Part shown: positions 27,624 to 35,940 of the stretch, piece by piece
Position numbering within the stretch: the first letter of the stretch is position 1
Layout of the letters: each line of letters starts with the position of its first letter
NCBI RefSeq assembly: GCF_031886125.1
Contig: NZ_CP119391.1
Span: forward strand, 1,178,001 to 1,242,000
From: Halomonas piscis
GTDB lineage: Bacteria; Pseudomonadota; Gammaproteobacteria; Pseudomonadales; Halomonadaceae
DNA length: 64,000 nucleotides
Reading direction: 5' to 3'
The notes under the pieces: generated by a model
Told to the model about the DNA's origin: nothing
The model's database searches: none
Seen by the model: only the letters and a program-made list of their open reading frames with translations
Position numbers and translations under genes: made by a program

Positions 27624-28957
27624 CTGACGAATCCCCACGAATATGTTGCTACTCGCCGCATAGGCTCTGCTCCCTGACTTCCTCGCGAAGTCGTGCTCGG
27701 AGGGTTGTCCAAGCAGGCCAAGGCACGGCGTCGGGTAGATGACGACGAAGACATTCCAAGCCCAGGCGCCACACGGAAAGCACGCTCCGGTGCCGGATAC
27801 TGTTGCTCTGATAGCGCCGCTGTTGCCCCCGGGCTCGGACATCCAGGCCGGCCACCATCATGGCCACGTTCGCCAACATGGCGATCAGCAGCAGGACCTC
27901 GATGCGCTTGCCCTGGCGAGACTGATGCATGCCGAAGCCCAGCCCGAACAAGGGACTTTTGACATCGCGAAACCCTTCCTCAATCTGCATGCGCTGTCGG
28001 TAGATCGTTACCACTTTATTCGCCAGCGTTGAGCGGTCCGGCAGATTGCTGACCAGCACCCAGGGCTCCTGCTGACGCCGGGCGATCGTCCGGCTGCCGC
28101 CGTCCCGAGAGATCCGGCCTTGTTTATTGCGATGCTTACGTCCCCGTGGCGGTCGATAATAGAGCACCATCTGAGCGCGGAACGGATGGTTTTCGGCGAT
28201 CCGGACGGAGCCCCACGCCTGCGGTTCCGATGTCGCGTGTTGAAACAGGGTCTTCACGGGTTGCCATGCTTCGCCTGACGCCTGGTAACGGGCGGGCTGA
28301 CGGACCCGTCCAACGATATACCAGCCGCGCGCTTCAACGGCCCGAAACCACGGGTTACGAAAGCCGGCATCGGTCACCAGGATCGGCGTGGCCTTGTCGG
28401 GCAGGATCCTTGCCAGCGCATCCAGCAGATAGGCTTCACAGTATGGGCATCCTTCCTTGTGATGAACCTTCTCGAAGATGGGCAGCGATCGCCCGGCGAA
28501 GGGCACCGCCGCACGCAGCAGGAAATGCCTGCCGCGGTCATCAATCGGCGACCAGTCCACCAGAATCAGTGGGCGCGTTGTATGGCCGATCAGCAGCGAG
28601 GCCATGAGCCAATAGAACAGCGGTCGTTCCTGATGAAGGTGAGGGTTGCCTAATAGTCGATCGACTCGTTTGATGGCGTGCTTGGCATCCGTCGAGCTCG
28701 GCAACGCACGGCCAATGGCCGTTAATCCCAGACGTCGCTCGCCCAGCAGAGCGCCAACGGTATCGAGGACGGTCTGTAGCCGCTTGGCATGGATCACGGA
28801 GAGTGAAGACGTCAGCAAGTTATGCAAGAATCGAGGGGCCTGCATGGGTCTCCTTCGCATGTTGTTGTGTGTCGTAACTCACAACATGCATGACTCATGC
28901 AGGCTTTTTCAATCCTATCATGCTGATTTTATTACCCATTTCATGGGGATTCCTCAG
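27624..28957. mobile_element. IS4-family (IS10 subgroup) insertion sequence, 1,334 bp
   Basis: Terminal inverted repeats CTGACGAATCCCCACGAA (left) and CTGAGGAATCCCCATGAA (right, reverse complement) resemble IS10 ends. The target duplication GCTTACAAT is present at 27615-27623 and 28958-28966; nine bases is the length IS10 makes. One transposase gene fills the element on the minus strand. Removing the element with one duplication copy restores the glycosyltransferase frame exactly. Confidence 0.93.
27649..28845 (-). CDS. IS4/IS10-family DDE transposase
   Basis: About 398 residues with the DDE catalytic residues in PLILVDWSPIDD, PILVTDAGF and the YREK signature YRQRMQIEEGFRDVK. The N-terminal helical domain KHAIKRVDRLLGNPHL is typical of the IS10 subgroup. 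The ATG of MQAPRFLHN is taken as start. The gene looks complete and the element probably moved recently. Confidence 0.92.
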   Translation of the reverse strand: MQAPRFLHNLLTSSLSVIHAKRLQTVLDTVGALLGERRLGLTAIGRALPSSTDAKHAIKRVDRLLGNPHLHQERPLFYWLMASLLIGHTTRPLILVDWSPIDDRGRHFLLRAAVPFAGRSLPIFEKVHHKEGCPYCEAYLLDALARILPDKATPILVTDAGFRNPWFRAVEARGWYIVGRVRQPARYQASGEAWQPVKTLFQHATSEPQAWGSVRIAENHPFRAQMVLYYRPPRGRKHRNKQGRISRDGGSRTIARRQQEPWVLVSNLPDRSTLANKVVTIYRQRMQIEEGFRDVKSPLFGLGFGMHQSRQGKRIEVLLLIAMLANVAMMVAGLDVRARGQQRRYQSNSIRHRSVLSVWRLGLECLRRHLPDAVPWPAWTTLRARLREEVREQSLCGE

Positions 28958-29126
28958 GCTTACAATCCAAATTTAACGCTGGCGCACGAAGATTTTTCGC
29001 TGCGTTGAGAGGAAGCTGCTGCGTTGAGGCGAAGAAACGTGAAACGATAAGGAACGGGGTTAGCAGGATTCACGCTGGCCAAAATTGAAGCGCATGAATA
29101 TTAAAAATAGCCGGGGGAGAAGAACA

Positions 29127-29756
29127 ATGCAGAGCGCAGAGCATTATTGGAAAAGAACCGGCTGCGTGGCCGGCATCGCCGTATCAGCGCTGGCGGCAGG
29201 GCCGGCGTTTTCCTGGCACGAGCCGGAAAATGCCGCTCGCTGGGCGAATGATGGCTGGTCGCTTGGGGTGCATACCGGACGATCAGTCGAGGAAAGCGTG
29301 CACTCGGGAGAAGCCTTCCTTCCGTTTAAGTGGAATTTCGAAGATTACTATCTGACCAGCGTGGGCTTGCGCAAGGAGATGGTGCGGCTATGGCAGCACT
29401 CGCGCATTTTCACGGAGCTGAATCTGTCCTGGGTCAGCGGTGATCAAGACTACGGCGAGGTGTTTCTGACGCCAACCATTACCTGGGATACCTTCCCCTG
29501 GGACAGCAGCGTGGACACCACGGCATCGCTTGGGGTGGGGGTTTCTTACACCACCCAGGCGGTCGAGATCGAGAATATCGACCAGCGCTGGCTGGCGTCG
29601 ATGATATTCGAGCTCGATATGCAGCCGGCCAGCTGGGAAAGCTGGTCCGTCTTCACTCGCCTTCACCACCGCTCCAATGCGTTTGGTCTCTTTGGCGACG
29701 AGTCGAGTCAAAAGGGCAGTAATTTTCCTTCGATCGGGGCGCGCTACCATTTCTGA
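29127..29756 (+). CDS. Outer-membrane beta-barrel, PagL-like lipid A deacylase candidate
   Basis: A 209-residue exported protein (signal GCVAGIAVSALAAGPAFSW) with alternating beta-strand character and a C-terminal aromatic YHF as in barrels. Near the C-terminus FTRLHHRSNAFGLFG matches the His-x-Ser-Asn active-site region of PagL, which removes a 3-O acyl chain from lipid A. The ATG at 29127 has GGGAG at good spacing; upstream TTG and ATG starts are less likely. It sits within the capsule locus, where it may tune the outer leaflet. The assignment is moderate. Confidence 0.6.
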   Translation: MQSAEHYWKRTGCVAGIAVSALAAGPAFSWHEPENAARWANDGWSLGVHTGRSVEESVHSGEAFLPFKWNFEDYYLTSVGLRKEMVRLWQHSRIFTELNLSWVSGDQDYGEVFLTPTITWDTFPWDSSVDTTASLGVGVSYTTQAVEIENIDQRWLASMIFELDMQPASWESWSVFTRLHHRSNAFGLFGDESSQKGSNFPSIGARYHF

Positions 29757-29765
29757 GGCGGCTGA

Positions 29766-30821
29766 ATGATCGAACAGTCACGCTGGCTGCTGTTAAGCGA
29801 CGGGGCACGGCCGACCGAGGATATCTATTTTCTCGCCTCGGTCGTGCCCCTTTTGCGTTCTGCAGGCCACGATGCGGGCCGGCTGGACGTGCGCGGTTGG
29901 CGCTGGCGGCTGGCGCGCTGGGTGCTGACGCGCCAGCCCGGCGCCCATTTGGTACTGTGCCGCACGCTGCCGGCCCATGCGCTGCGCTGGCTGGAACGCT
30001 ATCGAGAAGCTTTTGGGCGCATCGTGTATGTGATCGACGATGATTTGGCTGCCGCGAGCGAAGATCCCGGCCTGCCGCCGGCCTATCGCAAGCGCATGGC
30101 TCGGGCCGCCCGGCAGCAGCCGCGGCTGCTGGCGCTGGCCGACGAGGTGGTAGCGTGTAGCCCCGCGCTGGCCGGCCAGCTACGTGAGCGGCATGCCAAT
30201 GTGCGGATAATGACGCCGCCGTTGATCGCGCCGCTGCCGGATCTTACCCATTTGGCCCATGGGCCGTCGCGGGCACGCCCCTGGCGCATCGGCTTTTACG
30301 GCACCCGGGCGCACGGGAACGACCTGAATCGCATTGCCCCGGCCCTTGAGGCGATACAGCGCGAGCGTCACGATACCGAGCTGGAACTGATGCTGGGCGA
30401 GCACGCGCCCGGGGAACTGGCGGCGCTGCCGCGGACAGTCTGCCCGGCGCCGCTTTCGTGGAAAAAATTTCGTGCCTGGCAGGCGCACCGGCGGGTGCAT
30501 ATCGGGCTGGCGCCGCTTTTGGGGACGCCGTTCAATCGCAGCAAGTCGTTTATCAAGTTTCTGGATATTGCCGCCATGGGCGGGGTTGGCATCTATTCCC
30601 GCCGCGCACCCTATACCGATATTGTCGAGCACGGCGTCAACGGATTGCTGGCGGGCGATGATCCTGGCGAGTGGCAGCGTACTATCGAGTGGCTGCTGGA
30701 TAATCCTGGAAAGGCGTGCCATATGAGCGCGCAAGCCGCCAGTGATGCCAAGCAGGTTGGTGACTTGTCGCGTTCCACTACTGTATGGCTGCAACGATCG
30801 CTGCCAATTGTGCGGCCCTGA
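29766..30821 (+). CDS. Glycosyltransferase (GT-B fold, family 1-like)
   Basis: A 351-residue cytoplasmic protein with two Rossmann-like halves: IVYVIDDDLAAASEDPGLPPAYRKR and PWRIGFYGTRAHGNDLNRIAPALEAI, then VHIGLAPLLGTPFNRSKSFIKFLD and DIVEHGVNGLLAGDDPGEW, which resembles the nucleotide-sugar binding region of GT-B enzymes. The gene starts nine bases after the previous one. It probably adds a sugar to the capsule repeat unit; donor and acceptor are unknown. No lesion is seen. Confidence 0.75.
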   Translation: MIEQSRWLLLSDGARPTEDIYFLASVVPLLRSAGHDAGRLDVRGWRWRLARWVLTRQPGAHLVLCRTLPAHALRWLERYREAFGRIVYVIDDDLAAASEDPGLPPAYRKRMARAARQQPRLLALADEVVACSPALAGQLRERHANVRIMTPPLIAPLPDLTHLAHGPSRARPWRIGFYGTRAHGNDLNRIAPALEAIQRERHDTELELMLGEHAPGELAALPRTVCPAPLSWKKFRAWQAHRRVHIGLAPLLGTPFNRSKSFIKFLDIAAMGGVGIYSRRAPYTDIVEHGVNGLLAGDDPGEWQRTIEWLLDNPGKACHMSAQAASDAKQVGDLSRSTTVWLQRSLPIVRP

Positions 30822-30941
30822 TAAGCGGCTGTTCATTTTGTTCTGCTTTATGCTGTACATCTGCGATGTTTTTGGGCGAGGCTGGCGGGCGCAACTAATA
30901 CTCATTACTGGTAATCTTGGATAACGCGAAGCTATAACTAT

Positions 30942-31490
30942 ATGATATACGAATCTCTTTCTATTCCTGATGTTATTCTATTAACCCCGCATGTTTTTAG
31001 TGACGAGCGCGGTTTTTTTCTTGAAACCTTTCGCCAATACGACTTTGAACAGCATTGCGGCCAGTACACGCTGGTGCAGGATAATCATAGCCTGTCAACG
31101 CGGGGTATACTGCGCGGCCTGCATTATCAGTGGGAAAGACCTCAAGGAAAACTGGTGCGAGTGACGCGTGGCGAAGTATTTGATGTTGCCGTGGACCTGC
31201 GACAGAGCAGCGCGACTTTTGGTCAGTGGGTAGGCGCGAGACTAAATCAGGATAATAAGCAAATGCTCTGGATTCCGCCTGGTTTTGCCCACGGTTTTTA
31301 TGTCATGAGCGAGGAAGCCGAATTTCAATACAAATGTAGTGATTATTATAATCCAGGTGACGAGTACTGTATTCGCTGGGATGACCCTGGACTAGCCATA
31401 CGGTGGCCGTTAACTCATGATAATAAGCCCCAGGTATCAACAAAGGACAAGCAGGGCTTCTCTTTTTCCTGTGCACCTATGTTTCCATGA
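30942..31490 (+). CDS. rfbC: dTDP-4-dehydrorhamnose 3,5-epimerase
   Basis: A 182-residue RmlC with the catalytic histidine in LRGLHYQWERPQGKLVRV and the tyrosine region YKCSDYYNPGDE. It converts dTDP-4-keto-6-deoxyglucose to dTDP-4-keto-L-rhamnose. The other rml genes (A, B, D) are not in the window, so it stands alone. Its base composition is clearly more AT-rich than that of its neighbours, suggesting separate acquisition. An IS30 element follows 35 bases after the stop and may have replaced the rest of the pathway. Confidence 0.92.
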   Translation: MIYESLSIPDVILLTPHVFSDERGFFLETFRQYDFEQHCGQYTLVQDNHSLSTRGILRGLHYQWERPQGKLVRVTRGEVFDVAVDLRQSSATFGQWVGARLNQDNKQMLWIPPGFAHGFYVMSEEAEFQYKCSDYYNPGDEYCIRWDDPGLAIRWPLTHDNKPQVSTKDKQGFSFSCAPMFP

Positions 31491-31525
31491 TGTTATTCGT
31501 TCGGCGCGTGGTTACTCTGCGCTGA

Positions 31526-32629
31526 TCCTGAATTCAAGCAACAAGCGCAGCACCTGCGGTATCCAGGGCTCCTGAATATTCCCCCAGGAACACCTGTGCC
31601 GGTGTGCGATAGCCGAGACGCTTTCGGGGTCGGTCATTCAGCTTCTCGACCACCTTGCGCAGCTTGGCATCGGTGACCTGTCGAAAGTCCGTTCCCTTGG
31701 GGAAGTACTGTCGTATCAAGCCATTGGTGTTCTCATTGGTCCACGCTGCCCGGAGCAGTAGGGATCGCAGAAGTACGTCGCTGCCGTTACCGCCTGGGCC
31801 ACGGTCTCGTGATCAGCGAATTCCGAGCCGTTGTCCAGGGTGATGGTCTGGACAGCACCGCGGCGAGGTTTTAGCAGCCGAATCATGGCCTTTTGCGTCA
31901 GCTCCGCCGAAAGCCTCGGCAACCGTGCCGCCAGCAGATAGCCGCTACGGCGCTCGACCAGCGTGACCAAGCCCGACTGCTTGTGCCCCTGGACCACGGT
32001 GTCACCCTCCCAGTGGCCAATGAAGCGCCTTTCATCGATCTCAGCCGCGCGATGCTCGATGCCCACGCGGTTGGGAATCTTGCCGAGTCCTGCGCTCTTG
32101 GCTTGATCCTGATGCTTGCTGCACCGTTTGGGCTGGCGGAGGTGCTTCCAGAGATCGCCACCGCAGGCCTTGTCATCCCAGATTAAGGAATAGATCCACT
32201 GGTGACTGACGCCGCCGCCAGACAAGGGCCCCATGAAACCGCTTATCTGCTCTGGGCTCCACTCCTCTCGCAGCCGGTCGACGACAGCGGCAATCATGCT
32301 GGGCAAGCGCTTTGTCCTCTTCCAGGCAGTGCGTCGCCGATGATCACTGCAGGCCTGCGCCTGCTCAGGCTCGTAACCGCTGTCGGTAGCGTTGCGGCGC
32401 AGCTCCCGGCTGACCGTGCTGTTGTGGATGCCAAGCTCTCTGGCGATCTGACGTCGGCTCATGCCCAAGTCATGACGGGCATAGATCTGGTACCGTTGGG
32501 TCTGGGTCAGCTGTCGGTATCCCATGCTCTGCTTCACTTTGGTAGGTGAGCCGAGAAGGGTACCGGCGCTGCCCCTCCCGCCTCTACCTCGTGGTCCAAA
32601 GTGCTGCGGTTATTCTATGAATCCAGGAT
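31526..32629. mobile_element. IS30-family insertion sequence, about 1,104 bp
   Basis: Imperfect terminal repeats TCCTGAATTCAAGCAAC (left) and TCCTGGATTCATAGAATAAC (right, reverse complement) both continue into CGCAGCAC. A three-base TGA lies on each side (31523-31525 and 32630-32632), a size usual for IS30. The transposase inside is frameshifted. Two solo ends of the same kind occur at 1993-2026 and 21198-21227. Confidence 0.8.
31534..32537 (-). pseudogene. IS30-family transposase, frameshifted
   Basis: The N-terminal helix-turn-helix (YRQLTQTQRYQIYARHDLGMSRRQIARELG) and most of the DDE core (FIGHWEGDTVVQG, ITLDNGSEFADHE) are in one frame that ends after GQRGPMRTPMA at 31716. The expected continuation, with the catalytic glutamate in GTNENTNGLIRQYFPKGTDF, is in the next frame. 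One base seems to be missing near 31735. I see no slippery heptamer, so programmed frameshifting is unlikely and this copy is probably dead. Confidence 0.8.
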
Positions 32630-32665
32630 TGAGGGGCGCGATATCGCTGCTGAAGGAGTGTTGCC

Positions 32666-33295
32666 ATGTTTCGCGATCGTCTCGAGGCGGCCGAACGCCT
32701 TGCCCGCCAGCTTTCCCCTCTCCGGGGGCATGCCCCCCTGGTGCTGGCCATTCCGCGTGGCGCGGTGCCCATGGGGCGACATATCGCCGACGCCCTGGAG
32801 GGCGAGCTTGACGTGGTGCTGGTACGCAAAATCGGAGCGCCGGGAAGCCCGGAGTTCGCCATCGGCGCGGTCAGCGACAATGGCAGCGTCGCCCTGGACG
32901 ACGCAGCGAGGCATTTTCCCCAGGCGTCGGTGACCCGGGAGGTGGAAAAGCAGCAGACCCTGCTCGACGAACGCCGCCGGCGCTATACGCCGGTGCGAGC
33001 GCCCCTCGATCCGCGCGGGCGTGAGGTCGTCGTCGTGGATGACGGGAGCGCCACGGGCGCTACCATGGCGGCGGCGCTCACGCTTTTGGGGACGCGCGGT
33101 CCGCAGCGGCTGACTGCCGCCCTGGGGGCGGCGTCGCCCGATGCGCTGGCCCGGCTCGAGCCGCTGGCCGACGAGGTGGTCTGCCTGACGTCGCCTTCGG
33201 ACTTTCGGGGCGTGGGTCAGTTCTACGCCGATTTTGCCCAGGTGGAAGATGAGGAGGTCATCGCGCTGCTGAAGGGCGACAGGAATGCCCGCTAA
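32666..33295 (+). CDS. Phosphoribosyltransferase-family protein
   Basis: A 209-residue type I PRTase-like protein. The PRPP-binding loop VVVVDDGSATGATM is clear, and an N-terminal segment reads LAIPRGAVPMGRHIADAL with VLVRKIGAPGSPEFAIGAV. AAGGAG precedes the ATG. Proteins of this kind occur in many bacteria beside stress or dienelactone-hydrolase genes, and their substrate is unknown. It converges with the sulfate permease gene and has no link to nucleotide salvage genes here. Confidence 0.82.
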   Translation: MFRDRLEAAERLARQLSPLRGHAPLVLAIPRGAVPMGRHIADALEGELDVVLVRKIGAPGSPEFAIGAVSDNGSVALDDAARHFPQASVTREVEKQQTLLDERRRRYTPVRAPLDPRGREVVVVDDGSATGATMAAALTLLGTRGPQRLTAALGAASPDALARLEPLADEVVCLTSPSDFRGVGQFYADFAQVEDEEVIALLKGDRNAR

Positions 33296-33311
33296 GCCGC
33301 CTTGATCGCCG

Positions 33312-35036
33312 TCAAAACGGAAAGACCCAGGGCGTGAGAATCAGCACGCTGGCGGAGTAGGCAAGGCTCACCGGCAGGCCGGTCTTGAGAAAGTCAGCGA
33401 TGCGATAGTGGCCGGGGGAATACACCATCAGGTGCGTCTGGTAGCCAAAGGGAATCAGGAAACAGGCGCTGGCGCCGTACGCCACGGCCAGAATGAACGG
33501 CAGCGGGTCGGCGCCAAAGGCCTGGGCGGTGCTCCAGGCCACGGGAAAGGTCAGCGCGGCGGCGGCGTTGTTGGTGACGGTTTCGGTGAGCAGCAGCGTA
33601 AGCACATAGCAGCCGGCGAAGGCGGCAAAGACGCCGTAGCCGCTGAATAGCTGCTGCATGCCCCGGGCCAGCAGCGCGGCGGCGCCGGAGTTGTCCAGCG
33701 CCTGGGCCATGGCCAGCGCCGAGCCGATGATCAGCCACAGGGCAAAGGGGAAGCGCCGGCGAAGCTCGTCGACGGTGAGAATGCGGGTGGCCAAAAGCCC
33801 TGCCATCAGCAAAAGCAGGCCATGAAACAAGGGGATAAGCCCCAGGCTCGCGCCGCCGATGACGCCGGCGAAGCCGCCCAGCGCCGCCAGGCTTTGCCAC
33901 CGGCCAAGCTGGGGGCGGGTAAAGCTGCCGCTTAGCAGGTGAAAGTTGCGGTCGAGGTTGCGGTGCTGGCGGAAATCGGCGCTGACGGCCATCAGCAGGC
34001 AGTCGCCCACGCGCAGCGGTATCTGCCCCAGCTGGCCTTCCAGCCGTCTCTCCCCCCGCCGGATGCCCACCACCCCGGCGCTGAACATGCTGCGGAAATC
34101 GACCTCCTGCAGCGTTTTCCCGGGCAGCTCCGACTGGTGCGACACCACCACCTCGACCAGGTTGGTCGCGAGCAAATCGCTTGCCTGGTGGCCAAATAGC
34201 CTGAGCCCGGGAAAGCGCTTCAGCGCCTGCACCTTGTTGACCTCGCCGGTGAAGACCAGGGTGTCGCCGGGCTGCAGCAGCTCTTCCGGCGCCACCGGGC
34301 TGAGTAGCCGGCCGTCGCGTTCGATTTCCAGCAGGTAGAGACCGTCCAGATTGCGCAGGCCGTTGGCCTCGATGCTTTTGCCGGCCAGCGGTGAATCGTC
34401 GGTGAGCTCGGCGGCGAGAAAGTAGGCCAGGCGATCCTGGATGTTTTCCGCCGGATGGCTGGGCAGGCTGCCCGCCCGCCAGAGCAGCACCCCGAGCGAG
34501 ATCAGCGCAACGGGCAGACCGACCAGGGCAAACTGGAACATGCCCAGCTCCTCGCTGGTGGCGTTCAGGTAAAACGAGTTGACCACCAGGTTGGTCGAGG
34601 TGCCTACCAGCGTGGTGACCCCGCCCAGTATCGAAGCGTAGGAAAGCGGGATGAGCAGCCGCGAAGGCGCCAGCCGTTTCTGCCGCGAAACGGCCCCCAG
34701 AAACGCCGCGACGACGGCAGTATTGTTGAGAAAGGCCGACAGCACCGCGCCGGCCCCCATCAGCTTGGCCGTCGCCAGGCGCGGCCTGCCGCTCAGCAGG
34801 CGGTCGGACAGCCAGTCAAGCAGCGGCGAGCGCTCCAGCGCCAGAGAGACCAGCAGCAACAGCAGCAGGGTGGCCAGCGCCGGGTTGGTGTATTGCCGCA
34901 AAAGCGTCGCGGTATCCACCTGGCCGGTGAGCAGATAGAGCGTGGCAAGGCCGGTGAAGGCGGTCGCGGGCTTGACGCGCCCGCTGACCAGCACGGCGAG
35001 GAAGACGCACAGGGAAACAAGAACGGCCCAGGCCAT
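33312..35036 (-). CDS. SLC13/DASS-type anion permease with central TrkA-C (RCK_C) domains, probable sulfate importer
   Basis: About 574 residues: N-terminal helices with the DASS motif ILGGVTTLVGTSTNLVVNSF, two cytoplasmic RCK_C domains (about residues 200-370; EANGLRNLDGLYLLEIERDGRLL, LPGKTLQEVDFRSMFSAGVVGIRRG), then helices with LLTETVTNNAAAALTFPVAW. This layout is typical of bacterial sulfate or thiosulfate permeases. It lies 1.5 kb from the sulfate-activation genes cysD and cysNC, supporting sulfate as substrate. The divergent neighbour at 35172 is a possible regulator. Confidence 0.82.
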   Translation of the reverse strand: MAWAVLVSLCVFLAVLVSGRVKPATAFTGLATLYLLTGQVDTATLLRQYTNPALATLLLLLLVSLALERSPLLDWLSDRLLSGRPRLATAKLMGAGAVLSAFLNNTAVVAAFLGAVSRQKRLAPSRLLIPLSYASILGGVTTLVGTSTNLVVNSFYLNATSEELGMFQFALVGLPVALISLGVLLWRAGSLPSHPAENIQDRLAYFLAAELTDDSPLAGKSIEANGLRNLDGLYLLEIERDGRLLSPVAPEELLQPGDTLVFTGEVNKVQALKRFPGLRLFGHQASDLLATNLVEVVVSHQSELPGKTLQEVDFRSMFSAGVVGIRRGERRLEGQLGQIPLRVGDCLLMAVSADFRQHRNLDRNFHLLSGSFTRPQLGRWQSLAALGGFAGVIGGASLGLIPLFHGLLLLMAGLLATRILTVDELRRRFPFALWLIIGSALAMAQALDNSGAAALLARGMQQLFSGYGVFAAFAGCYVLTLLLTETVTNNAAAALTFPVAWSTAQAFGADPLPFILAVAYGASACFLIPFGYQTHLMVYSPGHYRIADFLKTGLPVSLAYSASVLILTPWVFPF

Positions 35037-35135
35037 CATGACGATATCCTTAACAACGGTAGGCTGGCTTGCCGTATGTTACGCGGGCTTTTATGATGGC
35101 GTCCATGAGGGCATCAATAGCGCTGCACTAAATTT

Positions 35136-35167
35136 TTTATAAGCGTTTATAAACAACAGGTTATAAT
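35136..35167. promoter_or_regulatory. Repeated TTATAA boxes between permease and regulator-like gene
   Basis: TTTATAAgcgTTTATAA (35136-35152) places two seven-base boxes exactly one helical turn apart, and a third TTATAA begins at 35161, overlapping a perfect TATAAT. The region lies between two divergent genes and looks like an operator plus promoter. Which protein binds is unknown. Confidence 0.45.
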
Positions 35168-35171
35168 TTGG

Positions 35172-35930
35172 TTGAGCATAAAACATTTTTCGCCTGAATC
35201 GGTTAGCGAGCGCCGTCTGGAAGCCGTCAGGCTGCGCCTGGACGGTGTCACGGTGGCCGAAGCGGCGCGCCGAACCGGCCTGTCGGCGCCCACGGTCACG
35301 GCGGCGTGGAAGGCGTTTTGCCAGGGGGGTTGGGCCGCCGTGCCGGTGCGCGAACGCGGGCGCCGCCGGGGCCGGGCGCCGCGCTTGACGGCGGGCGTGC
35401 AGCAGGCGCTTTGGCAGCGGATGGAAGCGCCGCCGCCGGCAGACGAGCCGGGCTGGACCGGCGCTGCGCTGGCCGCGGACGTTGGCACCGAGCAGGGCGT
35501 TACGCTCACCCGGCGCAGCGTGGAGCACTGGTGGGAAGACGAGGGGCTGAAACTCCCGGCCTGGCCGCTTGAGCAGTGGGGCGCCGAGCGCTCGTCCCGC
35601 GGGCGCTGGTTTCGCCAGACGGTGGCGCCGGTCTGGCAGCGCCTGCCGCGCGCCACCCAGCGCTGGCAGGGCGGCGTGCGCCGCGTTCGGCATCCGCGGC
35701 GCCGAGTGTATCAGCTATATTTTCACGGCCCCCGCGGGCGGCTGTGGATGCGTTGCTTCCCGCAGCCGCCGGGCGCCGATGACTATCTGCTGGCCTTTGA
35801 AGCGCTGGCGCAAAACGCCCCGGCAGGGCTGGTTTTCCACGGCGCGGACCTGGCGGCGAGCCCGGAAATTCAGGCCTGGCTTGCCGAACAGCCGGAATTT
35901 TATGTGTTCAGGCTGAGGGGAAGTGAGTGA
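35172..35930 (+). CDS. Domesticated IS630-like protein lacking DDE residues, possible regulator
   Basis: A 252-residue protein. The N-terminal half is a helix-turn-helix of the IS630 type (RRLEAVRLRLDGVTVAEAARRTGLSAPTVTAAWKAF) plus a winged-helix segment (LTRRSVEHWWEDEGL). The C-terminal half follows the outline of the DDE_3 domain (YQLYFHGPRGRLWMRCF, LVFHGADLAASPEIQAWLAEQPEFYVF), but the catalytic aspartates and glutamate are not in place. The start appears to be TTG at 35172, with no ribosome site. It is divergent from the sulfate permease. A DNA-binding role is inferred. Confidence 0.55.
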   Translation: MSIKHFSPESVSERRLEAVRLRLDGVTVAEAARRTGLSAPTVTAAWKAFCQGGWAAVPVRERGRRRGRAPRLTAGVQQALWQRMEAPPPADEPGWTGAALAADVGTEQGVTLTRRSVEHWWEDEGLKLPAWPLEQWGAERSSRGRWFRQTVAPVWQRLPRATQRWQGGVRRVRHPRRRVYQLYFHGPRGRLWMRCFPQPPGADDYLLAFEALAQNAPAGLVFHGADLAASPEIQAWLAEQPEFYVFRLRGSE

Positions 35931-35940
35931 GGTCGTACTG

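Larger units (their letters stand above)
26336..29008 (+). pseudogene. Tandem GT2 glycosyltransferase, 5' deleted and interrupted by an IS10-type element
   Basis: Reading resumes mid-domain at HDDCLSPYALFHVAETLQRHPD and YSDEDKLSESGKRFDPHFKPQWNPDLL, then a second GT-A domain (LVSLLIPTRDGVDILRPCVDAIL, LVNNDIEPINPDWL). These are hallmarks of the large GT2 proteins that extend polysaccharides. The N-terminus was lost by the deletion that fused it to the exporter gene. At 27623 it is cut by an IS; the true C-terminus (NPNLTLAHEDFSLR, stop 29006-29008) lies on the far side. The surviving reading frame, entered within exporter sequence, ends in IS-encoded residues. Confidence 0.85.

Noticed and set aside
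35569-35916. Alternative frames in the IS630-like gene
   Set aside because: They have no recognisable motif, whereas the chosen frame has HTH and DDE-like outlines.
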